Positions 16,823 to 29,400 of a stretch of DNA of 64,000 nucleotides are shown in pieces (within the stretch, counting starts at the first letter, position 1; the number at the start of each line of letters is the position of its first letter). A model generated the notes under the pieces. The model was not told the origin of the DNA. It was given only the letters and a program-made list of their open reading frames with translations, and made no database searches. The position numbers and the translations under genes were made by a program. The stretch spans positions 20,037,657-20,101,656 of the forward strand of contig CM119266.1 of the NCBI GenBank assembly GCA_051294375.1, written 5' to 3'. The DNA is from Paraspadella gotoi (taxonomy: Eukaryota; Chaetognatha).

Positions 16823-17106
16823 TTAATACATATTATGTAGAAGAAAGAAGTGGAGCTAGCATTTCTAATTACAGCGGAGCACTTGCGTTGAAATCAAATT
16901 CATTGGCTGCGTCACGCAATTCATTTACGTTGACCAAAAGTGAAGCTTTTTTAAAACACGAAGAAGCCGCCTACGGATATGAGGAAGTTTTCCAGAAATT
17001 AAATCGTCAAATAGCAACCGAATTATTTGACCAAAGTACCTTCGTCCCTCCGTCATCAGAATCGAAATCAGTTGCTGAAATCAACGCGGACAGTTCAGCC
17101 TCATAA
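16823..17106 (+). CDS. Probable terminal exon of an unidentified + strand gene
   Basis: After a strong acceptor (cataattttttag, 16810-16822) the frame runs 94 codons to TAA at 17104-17106. It reads YYVEERSGASISNYSGALAL, later AAYGYEEVFQKLNRQIATEL, and ends EINADSSAS. Two AATAAA signals follow at 17381 and 17393. A possible preceding exon at 16586-16620 (acceptor cttcacag, donor ACCG/GTACAA) joins in phase and would give KLVYARVPNLT before it. I do not recognise the protein and found no further upstream exons within 6 kb. It is convergent with the next gene. It may be a real gene with distant 5' exons or the remains of one. Confidence 0.45.
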
Positions 17107-17380
17107 AGAATCTCCCGAGTTTGGGGAGCGGGCGGTTCTAATTCGCGAGACCTGCAAACCAAGGTTCAAAAGTTAAATTTTCTAGATGCGTACAGCAAAC
17201 CCGGGCTTTCCCCCAAATGAAACCCAAACCTAAAATCTTACCCAAGTTAACCTTACCCGGTTATGACGTCTGAAGAACTTGGCGAGCCTAAGCTAGTCAC
17301 AACAGTAAAATCCGTGCTGTCCGTGAGAATATCGCGATCACGCTGTTTGTTGTCTGCACAATGCGTATGTTTGATTCAAA

Positions 17381-17398
17381 AATAAAACTTAAAATAAA
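17381..17398 (+). terminator. Tandem AATAAA poly(A) signals for the 16823-17106 exon
   Basis: AATAAA at 17381 and again at 17393, 275-290 nt past the + strand stop codon. Confidence 0.35.
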
Positions 17399-17456
17399 TA
17401 TCATCCATTGAGTGAACAATACTAACCATTAATGGTATCATTTTTTGCAGGTCCAG

Positions 17457-20400
17457 TTATATGGTTGATACGATCCCGAGATCTAGTAAAATAAGGCTTT
17501 AGTAATTTGTAATTTCTGATTATCATTCTTTCTGAATGTCACTGGTTCACAAAATCTTAATGGGTCAACATTCATCTTACCCTTCTAACCGTGGAGTGTT
17601 GTTATAAGATCGCGAAGAACCGTATATTTTTGAATAGTCAACCCTCCGGTGATCATGCTCTTCATACGCTGGACGACGACTGTATCGCTCGCGAGGGCTA
17701 GTACGTTGCCAATATTCTAGATAGCGAAGAGGGTGGAATGCTTCCGTCATACACTCCTGAATAAAAAAAGCAAACATTGGTCAACAATAACGAGAATATC
17801 CCGGTATGTACTCATTAAATTTTTTGTTATGTGATCGTTTTTCATAAGATCACTTGATGTGATCACGTGAGTTGCTTGACTTTGTCCCCTGAACACTTTT
17901 TCTTTTTTATTTTCCTTTTTTGTTCACGTTTATTGTTGACATAAGATATTTTTGCAACCATTCCCGCAATTATTTGTTTGCTCTGTTTTCTTTTCAGAAA
18001 AAAAAAGTATGATACGTATAGTATTGAAAGGTTTTTATCTTCTTAACAAATAAGCACAGATTTTTCTCTCTCGCTCTGTCTGTGAACATTTTATTTTCGG
18101 GGTTTTTAAGCTGTTCTTTTTGTATCGTGTCGATATTTTTCCTTCAGAAAAATATATTTTTTTTTTCTCTTTGCTTCAACCCTAATTTACGCAGTCCATC
18201 AAGAACCGCAGACTCCTTGGCCCTGTTGTTACATTGTCCGGTCATTCTTATTCCTGATATATTTTTAAGTATTGTCCAAAATTTCAAAACAAAACGATAA
18301 CATTTACCCTTTCAACCTTTTTATGAAATATTATGTATATCCCCATAATAAATACTATAGGACCCAGTATAGGGCATGCCAAAGTCATCCTAATACAGTA
18401 CCAGTTAACCATGGAGATATATTGAAATGTAAAATAATAATACAAATATTATTAAAATTAATAATTCTACTGACCACGCAGCAGTCATTGTACTGTCGAC
18501 AATATATGTCCCAGTTCTCCAATGGAGGCTCTTGAGAAAGCGGGGACAAAGACAGTGCCAAAAGATACTGACGATATTTCTCAACGGCCATTGTTGAGGG
18601 GATGTCCAAAAGAAGTTTGTCCATCGGCTGGGCCTTTAAAAAAATTAAAATGTTCATGGAAATGATTAAAGGCGATCGGCAAAATATCTTTCACTTACCT
18701 CCCCGTCAGGTTCATAATTTTTTTCATTCTCCGCGAAGGTGAGTCCCATCTTTAGCCAAGGGCCCAAAACCAGAGGCACTCTTTGCAAAGATTCTGGAGA
18801 CCCAATCCCCGAGAAGGTATCGTCTTCTGTGTCTATCTCTGCTTCGAGTTCTTCATAATGGCTGTCGCTTAGGGTGTGCGGAGGGGGATAACTTGTGACG
18901 AAATGGGGGTCTCCTGAGAACATTATATTTAATTTTCAGACACGGATTCTTAGAAAAAAGTAACAAGTACTCCCAAAAGATTTGCCTCGTGGATGGTTAG
19001 TTCTGGGCAACGCTACTCCGCGGGTCTTTCCAGTCACGTGCCACTTAACGCCAGACTCACGCAATGGAGCTTCTCGAGAAGGACGAACAGAAGGTCCCGT
19101 GTCGCCTGCTCCGCCTTTGGAGAAAAAGCTGCAAAGCTGAACTCATTTATAATATAACAAGTCTGAGCAAACAATGTCGGATCTGCCTACGATAATTAAG
19201 CGGTAATAAACTAATCCGATGATAAATCACGGTAATATTTTCTGACATTCAATTTGTGATCTTAACAGATCATAATAAATCGTAACATAACAAATCATAA
19301 CATACTTCTTAAAAAATATATGAAAAAAATTTTAAATCAATTGATCTATCAATAATTACCAGTAGCTGCGCCAATACCAACTTGCATAATTTAATCAATT
19401 TGCATAATTTGGTAATTTTGCATAATTTGGTAATTTTGCATAATTTGGTAATTTTGCATAATTTAATCAAGTGGCATTATTTTGTCAACTTGCATAATTT
19501 GATCAACTTGCATAATTTGGTCAATCAATCAATCAGTCAAAGAGAGATAGAGACAGGGAAACTTTTAAAATTCAAATGAATGTGTCTTTTGGTTTTCTAA
19601 TTTAAACTTTTTGAATCCTACGATTCCATCAAAAAATTATATCCAGCTTAACCACATACTTTCCTACCCACACACAAAATTTCATTTCAATTTATCTATC
19701 CAATTTTTAATCAATATAATAATTATGAGTAAAAATACTTCAATATATGAAATATGACTTATTTTTTTCAATTTAAACTCATTTCCACCCGCACGATTCC
19801 ATCAAAACTTTATATCCAGCTCATAATTAGATGTTCTGCCGTGATTTAAGTGAGTGCCCGATAAGATTTAGGGGGACCGACGGACTGACAAAGTGGATTA
19901 TAGAGTCGGAGTCTGCTTATAAGCAGATCCAACTAAAATTTTTTTTGTAAATAAAACAAATGAGTGTATAAATATGAAACATTTGAATCCAGAAGATCTT
20001 GCTGATTAGATGCTATATCTAAATTTTTAGCTTCCTTTGGTTACACACTTTTACAATTTGCGATAGTAAAGAAGCGTAACGACAATGACTGTCACAAAGA
20101 AGCAGAGGCGAACCAAAATCACGCCAAGACGGGCTTAAGCCCGTCTGGCGAGATAAAAATATGATTTTCGTGTTGAAAAATTTTTTTTCAAACATGTTAT
20201 GAACTTACGTATTTTAACTTATCTTTAACTTATTTTAACAAACCGTCAATGAATTTTCAATCATATGGTACAATAAATGATAACGGGTATTTCACTCGTT
20301 AAATTTTATTTAGTGTCAGTCGATACGTAACACGAGGTTTCTTACCGAAATCTTCGATTCCACAAATGTCTGTATCTCCAAAGAGAGATTCCTCATTAAA

Positions 20401-23400
20401 TCGCATGGAACGAATGGAAGATGTTTCTGATTTGCTTCGTTGGTAGTTGGCCTTCGTAAAGTGCGAGTAATCTGGTTTGCTGGGGATTAAGGGGAGCAAA
20501 AATTGTTATAAAACAAATGTAGTTAAAATTTCCAAAAAATAGGATCAGTTCAGGACCTAATAAACAAAATTTCATAAGCCACGAAAAATGAAAAATCAGT
20601 TTTGACAAGAACTTATTTATTATAAAAGGAGAAAGAAAAAGAAAGGAATCAGGATAAAGAAAGGAGGAATCAGGATAAAGAAAGGAGGAATCAGGATAAA
20701 GAAAGGAGGAATCAGGATAAAGAAAGGAGGAATCAGGATAAAGAAAGGAGGAATCAGGATAAAGAAAGGAGGAATCAGGATAAAGAAAGGAGGAATCAGG
20801 ATAAAGAAAGGAGGAATCAGGATAAAGAAAGAAATGATGTTTTCTATTAATGCGTTGACAGTAATTCAACAATCATCATTCATTCAAGCTTTATGAAACG
20901 AAATACCAATTTTTATCTTAATCCTTTATTAGCTTTCTAAATTAATGTTATTTAAAATTATTTTGGTTAAAAATAAATGGTTATTGAGAGCCATTGGTGA
21001 CAATAAGCTTGAGGTATATTTGTAGTCGGGCATTGCCTAAGTTAACCCCGCCTATAAGCCTGACACATTCAGTCGCGACCCGGTGGCTCGTTGAGTAAAG
21101 CCATCAGATCATGACCACTAGGTACCGGGTTCAATCCCAACCCGGTACCTATCCTGCGGGAAGCGTGAGGACGGCCGTAAACCGCCTTGGAGGCGTGGAA
21201 AACCCCCAAGCCAGGTTCCATGGCTGCTGTTATTTACAATAATCACTTATAATAATCATTATAATAATCAGTTGTATAAAAGAACTATTAAAAAGAAATA
21301 CGAGATAAGTGAAGATTTGGGTAGATGAACCTGGGTGGCTCGTCGTTCCTTTCGCTTTTATGGTCTTCCTTGTGTTGAGCAAGAGCTACGTACAACTTTT
21401 GACGTTGAAATTCGGTCCCGTTCATAGCAGTGATAGCGCGGTTGGCCGACTCAAGGCAATCAAAACTTACGAAACCGTAACCTAAAAACGTAACTATGAC
21501 ACGTTAGCAAAGGCCTTTTTGATACTAATTTTATTTATTTTTTTTATCCTATTTTTGAGAAAGGATTATACTTTCTTTTACCAACTTTTAATGGCGAATC
21601 AAAATCTGATAAAAGTTTAAATATTTGGAAAGATTAATACTTTGATTTTTATTTTAAAACTTTCACTTCACCCAAATTTATCCGGGCGCTGTTATTTTTT
21701 AAATTTGTAATGGAATCGAAATTCATAACATAAATCACAAAAACTTGTATTTTAATGAAAAATAATTTTAAAACTGTCATTTTAAACACTAGGAGGTAAA
21801 TGTAATAAAATCTAACATTTAACAAATTAAATTTTATTATGCTTTATTGCAGGTTCGAATTTCTTGTAAAAATTTGATATAGAAAACTTATTCTTTTTAA
21901 AAATTCGATCATTAAGTTGGTTAAATATAGGCTCCACGTACGATCGACGTCTTTTAGACAACGAAATCTGAACTTCATTAATTACCATCTTTCTTGATCT
22001 CATTAGTTAGTATGAAGCTTACTATTTAAAAAAACGGTAGTCTCAAGTTATCTCCTTCTTATCACTTAGAACTTCCCAGGTAAATTTCTATGAGTTAAAA
22101 ACACGGTAAGACATGGTTTCTTCAATGATTGTTTATCTAATCTCATTAACTTCGTAATTTTAGATATAAGTATGTTCGAATTTTTATGGTATAGATCATT
22201 TTTAAAGATCGAATTCCTCATAAGAATCTTCACGTCTTTTACTTACATAAAAGTTTTTAGGTAAGACGCCACATTATCTGATACAATTTTTTTTTCTTCA
22301 TACGCTTTCCCTGATTCTTTTTCTTCACTTCTTTTCTTCTCTTTCTTTATATTTTCCTCTTCCTCTTTCCTCCCTTACTTCTCAATCTGTCACTTACCAT
22401 TTTTTGGCCCCTACCTTTTTCTGCCATTCATGCACTTTCCTCACCTTTTTTTTCTCCTTCTCTCTTTCCCTTTCTTTTCCCCTCTTTTTCTTTCCAATTT
22501 TCCCCTCATTTCCTACCTTTTATTTGTCTCACTATTTTTTCCCCATTTGCCTATTTTGTTTTGCCTTTGGCCCCCTATTTCATTTTCTCCCCTTCTCCTT
22601 TTCTTGTTTTCTCTTTCCTCTTCCCTCTCACTACGTTTACATTGAGCCATATCAAAGAAAATCTTTAATATGCATTATAAGAAAGGATATTAACGGTAAC
22701 GGAGGTTTTTATTTCAATTTTGGTTGCCTAGCAAATTTAGTAAAATTTTGCGGAAAATCTTTCCGCAAAATCTGTCGATTTTCAGAAAAAACAAGTCCTG
22801 ACGCTTTCCATTGGGTTAAAAGGATGCGGTTTTTTTGTTTTATCAATGTCAGTAAGTACCCCATCTTTTAAAACTAATAAATGAGTTGAAAATATTTTCT
22901 TTATCATAAATAAATGCAAGTCACAAAAAGTCACAAATTAAAATTTGTCTTTAAAAATTATTTGTGGCTAAACGAAAAGAGTTTTTTTGATAATTTTGTA
23001 GGTGTTAAAAGCTTATTCTGTGGACTGTATTTTCTGTTAGTTTAAGCCAATTTAAACTATTTTTGTTTAATAAATTATAATAAAAACTAAAACTGCGACT
23101 TTTTGACTTGTCAACTTTAAAATTAATTCATAAGTGAACTATGAATGATATAAGGAAAATATTTTACTCAAGGGTGAAGAAGATAAGGAAGAAAGGAATT
23201 CCAAAATAAAAAAATTTTCTCAACTTTCCTTGGCATTCAAATTTGAAGACGAAAGTGAAAATGGACAAAAATGGACATGATTTTTTTTTCTAAAAGTTGC
23301 AAAAATGTTACTCTCTATATGATTAGAAATAGCTGGAGATGGTTTTAACCAATCCTATTTTGGCCTAATTTATATTATGGTGCAAATTATATTAATTTCC

Positions 23401-26400
23401 TTTCTTTTCGTTGTTTTGCAAATTAGAGAAAAACAAAGTTTATTTGTTTATGTACAACGATTTATTTTTACATAGGACATGTTTCGGCTTTAGTATAAGC
23501 CTTCATCAGCGTTTGATTAATCAGACAAATTTTTCTCTTAACATTGAGTCAGAGAGAGAGAGAGAGAGAGAGATGAGAGAGAGAGACAGAGAGAGAGAGT
23601 AAAGAGAGAGAGAGATAAAGCTTCCAACAAAGGTTGAGATAAGGACAGGAGGAGGGAGAGGAGTCTGTATCACCTGCAGCAAAGCAGGCCAGAACAGGCA
23701 TTTGCCCGCCTTGCCGTCAGGCGAGAGGAGGGACTTCGGCAGGCTTATCAGGCCAGAGGGATATCAGAGTGGCATTGGGCATTTTTCCAGGCGGCTCGTT
23801 ACCAGATCCTGGACAATCTCGATCCATGACGATACCCTCTCAGCCCATGACAAGTCAATGACCCGATCATATCATCAACGTCCTGCTTTTGCCAGGCCGG
23901 GGGGGGCCAGCTCATTTTGAGCTCTTTCTTTATCTTTATTTTCTCTAATTCTACAACTTAGCTATCCCTAACCACACATTCTTCTTTTCTCTTTCTCTTT
24001 ATTTCAATCTTAATTAACAAACTAGTTAAAATACTCTCAGTTAAATCTACTAGTTTAAGCATTAAGTATATTTATTTGTTGTTATTGAATTATTTATTCC
24101 TTTATCTTTGTTGTACATTACAAAAAATGTAAATATTTTCTCTCTCTCTGTCTCTTCAAATTTTCACTATTCACATTTCAACCACTTTCCTCTTCTTCTC
24201 TCTCCTTACCTTCACCTGTCCTCAATCTGACCACTGTCCTTATCTCAACCTTTGTTGGAAGCTTTATCTCTCTCTCTCTTTACTCTCTCTCTCTGTCTCT
24301 CTCTCTCTCTCTCTCTCAATCTCTCTCTCTCTCTCTCTCTGACTCAATGTTAAGAGAAAAATTTGTCTGATTAATCAAACGCTGATGAAGGCTTATACTA
24401 AAGCCGAAACATGTCCTATGTAAAAATAAATCGTTGTACATAAACAAATAAACTTTGTTTTTTCTATGGTGCAAATTAAATTAATTTTGTTAATAGTAAC
24501 TGAACAATACTGGAAAAAGTAGTTTTTTCTCTGAATGCGAGGATCGTATGCAGAGGCTATAGAAAGAAAAAATATTTTACTTGCGGCGACGACAACAACA
24601 ACGACAACAACCTTGACAATGAAACTGACATTTGACCAAGGTCAAGTTCCTGACCTTAAAACAACCTTACCTTTACTATTGTTTAGCGTTTTCCCTTATT
24701 TCTTACTTACCATTGTTTTGTCTTTTACCTTACCTCGTTTTTGAATGATTTCGATCATTACATGTCTTATCCTTAAACTGAAAACAACTCGATATTTTTC
24801 TCTACAAAAATCTACAAAGTCAGATCCCAAAGTGGTAAGCCCGACTTGCAACAAATTTTACGCAACCTTCTCACACTAATTTAAAAAAAAAGTACCTTCT
24901 ACTCTCGAAACGAATTCATTATGGAGGATTCATTCCCAGACAAAGCGTTGGACGCGGACACTCTTCTGCCCCGACCTCGCCCGGCGTTGGCGCCGCCCAG
25001 GCTCCCCCTGCCGCCGGCGCCGCCCCCGGTCGGGTCCAATGGGACCAATCGCTAGAACGCCACATGAGTCACCTTGTGGAGAGAGCAGAGAACCGTCTCA
25101 CTGGTCGCCTTGACGTTCTCTTGCAGGCGTCAATTGGCCCTATTGTCGACAGCATCCGGGAGATTAGAGAAGAGATCTCTCGCGCTAAACGCCGCCTTTC
25201 TACCGCCTCTAGCTCGGGCGCTGCGGAAGCTCCGCAGAGGCGCCGCAAACCCCTGAAGGCGTCTCCCTTCTCCGGACGGATTATTTGCCGCCTTCTGTCG
25301 CCCGTGGGACGCCAAGCTCTTCGCGGCCCAATCCTCGACGCCGCCACGCTTCAAACCCGACGCCTCGCCGAAGCGGAAGCACTTTGATGCCGCCGCCACC
25401 GCCGCCGGTGCCAAGCGCTGGTGCCACAGCTCCTATGGAGACAGAAACTGTTCATTTCGACCTGCCTCCTCCCACGGGCGCCGTTCCTTCAAGGCCTCGC
25501 ACCCCAAAGCTTCCTTCTTTTGATTCTTCAAATATTAAACTATGGTTGGCGGGAGTCGACGCCTCCTTTGGTGTTGCGGGTGTGGAGGATCCCCAAATGA
25601 GAGCAAATATTTTTATTATAATTTTTTTTTTAATTTTTGGCTCACAAAATGACTAAAATTTTAAAAAGTGTTATAAAAAGTTGATACAAGAAAGTATTAC
25701 GAATCCAAATCTGTCTTTTATTAAAAGGATATTTTTCAGGTTTTATATTTTTCAGGACAACCTACAACCTACTGTTTCATTTGAGAATGATACAATCAAT
25801 GAAAAAAGATATGCGATTAGTACTTTCAAACTTTCTACCACCTAACCTCTGGAAACTCCTTGATTCGTCGAAATTCTGACGCTGAGGATGCTGCTCCCAA
25901 ATGAGTCAAACGCCTTTCGGAGCTGCTTTTCATCCACATCTTCGCTAAGATTTCGGACGTAAATATCCACCGGATCTGCCTGAGGTCGAAGTTTTGTTTC
26001 ATTTTTTGTAATAGACATAACAAATTAAAGAGATTCAGCGAAATAAACCTAAGAATGAATTCAGAAAAAAATCGTGATTGCCATATAGTAAATCCAAAAT
26101 CGTCAATCCAAGATTGTCAATAAAACAATGCCCGACTACATTAATCCAATTAATGGTCAAACAATGACCATTAATTAGTGAACGTAAATTAATATTACAT
26201 ATTTCTGTATTCAATGATAATAATAATTAAGGGATGCGATAATATTCATTGTACTAATAATAAGAAATTATTGGGACGATCATAATCGTTTTAAGCAATG
26301 GTAACGATTTTCGTGAAGTCAAAAAGAGAATTAAAACAATACCTTACCTTATCTGTCAGGAGATTGCATTGAACTGAAGAATCGCGTGTTGAAGTCTTGA

Positions 26401-29400
26401 TTTTGGGAGAAACTGAGGGAGCCACCACAAATGAATCCGTTGGAGTAGGAATGGATTCCAACGTAGGAATTTGCCGCAGCAATATATTTTCTGCCATCTG
26501 AAATAAATTCAGTAAGTTTGAATAAACAAATTTTAAAAACGCAAAAGACCCCTCTTCGGTAATCTCATGTTCTCCGATAAATTGTCTGGTATTTGAAAGA
26601 TTTATTTAAAATTATCCTTTGCTTACGTTTATTGCATAATAATAATTCCAAAATTTTATTTTAAAAACTAAAGGGCAAGAAACCGGGAACGTCAAAATAG
26701 ATTTCGACTATAAAAAATAATTACCCCAGATATGAGAGGAGAACAAGAGGATATGATGAGCGTCTGACCCTTAGAATTTGTCAAATAACGCGAATGAAGA
26801 TTGCCCGGGTGACTCTGGTTAGTTCGGAGTTCCGTTTCAGGCATCGATACCTCTTTGAACTCCGATTGCTGGGGTTCCTATTAAAAAAAACTTTTATAAT
26901 TAGCACATCACAAAAAATATATTATGACGTGATACAAAACTATCTCTATGTATGTCCATGTCTAGACAATCCAGATAAAACTTTCCCTGAATTACCTCGA
27001 TGGGGTTTTTATCTGCCCCTCGACCTCGTTTACTGGAAAATTTCATTAACTGGTTGGAATAGCTGTTCAAGTCGGCGACAATCTTTCGCAGCACCGCGGA
27101 AATGAATTTCAACTTATCTAAAGGGTACTCTCCGGAAATATTGGCAGACTCTGATTTAGGAGAGTAAAAGGAGTGAGTGTAATTCTCCAACAAGTTAACA
27201 ATCGTTAATGGCAGCTACCCGTATCTAACCTATGTTATCAACAAATTCGCCAAAACGCTGACGAGCGCTATCCAAAACAACAAAACAATCATTGAGGTCT
27301 TCGTCCAAGCCTTTGCCAAACGAACATGTAAAAAACTCCTGAGGTTGGGACTTGTAACTTCGGAGACAATCTAACAATGCCTTGGAAATGTTTTCTGCGC
27401 AAAAGGACTTAAGTTTCAAGACATCGTTTAGCCAAGTCGGTCCCATGGAGGAATCAGTTTCGATTGGAACTGTTATCAACTCTTCCTCAATATGGTTCTT
27501 GGTGAATTCCTTAATAAGTAAATGGAAGACACGCGGCGACTCGTGGACAATAATAATATCCAGTCACGCTATTTATTCGATTCACAACAAATTAACTCTA
27601 TCAAATTCTCACCTTGACAGAAAGACGTGACGGTGAAGAAGGACCTTTTATGCCGTTAACATTCGATTCCGAATTAGCTTTCTCAGGCACGCAATTGAAC
27701 TGTTGCACAGACGGGGTTGCCAAAGCATTACTTGGTTCATTGAAAACCGATTCGACCTCCACGCTGAAATAAGAAAAAATAACGATTTCAGAACGAAGGA
27801 GACCACAGAAAATCGCTAGCGGAAGTACTCTCAAATTCATGAAAATCTTTTATTGATGCTATAAAAGTGAATTATTAATGTGATTATAACGAATTGATAA
27901 CGATGTGATAATATAAGTATTGCTATAATAACAAATCATGAACGACGTCACTCAGAAGAAGAACTGAGACACAGGGGCGGCGAGAGAAAAGGCGGGTCCC
28001 CCCACTGCCCCCCCCGCTTTCCATAATTTTAGTTTTTAGTTTTCGATTATCGACTTTCTGCCTTGAAAATTGCTCCAGTGCTCAAACTTCTGCCTCCAGG
28101 ACTTGTAACCTGGCATTGGTGTTTTACGGAAACTTTTTTTTTAATCACAATCATTGTGCCTCTCCTCTAGTCTGAGCGAGGGGTATAAATTTGTTAAACC
28201 TTCTGACTAGATGAGATTTTGCGCTTATTTTTAACCATGAACAGCAATACAGATATGGTTATATATCACAATCATTGTGCCTTTTTTCTAGAGTGAACGA
28301 GGGGTCTGAATTAGTCAAACCTTCCGAATAAAAAAAATATGGCTCTAATTTTTAACCATTACAGGCTGTACAGTAAAAATATTTAGGAAAACAAAGAAAT
28401 TGGCAAGTACCAAGTTGAGTTGCCTTTTTTCCAATCTGAACGGGAGGACTGAATTAGCCCTTCTGATTAGAAAAAATCCAGCTCTCATAAAAAATTTTAA
28501 AAAATCATTAAAATACCTCTGCTAGGTTGCAAGTCCTGGAGGAAGAAGTTTGAGAGCTGAATTAGATAAAAACTGAAAAAAATCACAATACTTCAAAATG
28601 TCAGCAACAAAACAAAACGGCTTCAAATTCACTCAGCTTCCCAAAATTTTGTTTCTATAAGTAAATTAATAATAACCTAAGTCCCAAAGAAAAGGATTAT
28701 CGTGTATGCTATCATTGCTATAGTTACTAAGAATTGTGGGGCCCTCATTGATTTTAAACAAGGGCATAAGAACTTTCCATTGAAATTGTTTGTTTTTTAC
28801 CTCGAGAGAGGCTCTAACTTGACTGAATTAGGGGCCCCATTAAAAGTGAAAAATGGACTATATCCCTGAAACTGTTGGGAGATTACCAATAAAGGTGCCT
28901 TGATTTGACTTAAATAGGGGCCCAACTTGACCCGTAAAGTCTAAACGAGGCCAAGCATGATCTAACCCGAATTTGATCAGTGAGACTATCTGCACAGACT
29001 GAACCTTTTTTTATAATCACTCCATTCCTTTTTTTCCCTTTCCCCCCCCCCCACCCTTCTTTTTTTTCTTTCTTTTCTTCTTTCTTTTCTTTTTTTTTCT
29101 TTCTTCTCAGGGCCATCCCTGGCCCCCTGGAGCCATCCCGGTCCCCCTGTGGCCCGAGCCCTTCGCCTGAGGAGAATGAAAGCCCCCTCTCGCCGCCCCT
29201 GCTGTTACATCTCGCATATGCCTGAAAGGCGGGAGAGATAAAAAGACAAAATTGTCGCGGGAAAATCACGTTTCAAAACGACAACTCGTGTCGTTTATGC
29301 CAAAACCTGAGGGTTTCCCAAGACTCGTCTTTGGTCGGTTGTGCAGTGACGGGAGTGCTCTGGTTGGACGAAGATAATGAGGGCGTGTTCGCCGATTGTT

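Larger units (their letters stand above)
23425..24462. mobile_element. Inverted pair of family H ends around a roughly 570-bp core
   Basis: The left arm, 23425 to about 23652, and the right arm, about 24234 to 24462, are near-perfect reverse complements. Each holds the tail 'agagaaaaacaaagttta', a hammerhead core, a (GA)n run and 'cttccaacaaaggttgagat'. The core 23653-24233 is not duplicated and contains 'gctcattttgagctctttct', also found at 42832. No reverse transcriptase frame was found. It resembles inverted terminal ends of a Penelope-like element or a non-autonomous relative. Confidence 0.65.

Noticed and set aside
18960-19135. Possible extra minus exon reading FFSKGGAGDTGPSV
   Set aside because: Its phase does not fit between the flanking exons (20346 and 18913), which already join in phase.
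20396-20872. 158-codon minus frame with repeated LYPDSSF
   Set aside because: Produced by the 21-bp minisatellite; no splice signals or homology support it.
21073-21145. Candidate tRNA gene
   Set aside because: Has A and B boxes but no acceptor or anticodon stem; it is the head of a SINE.
22404-22871. 155-codon + frame rich in Phe, Ser and Leu
   Set aside because: Translation of a polypyrimidine tract within an intron.
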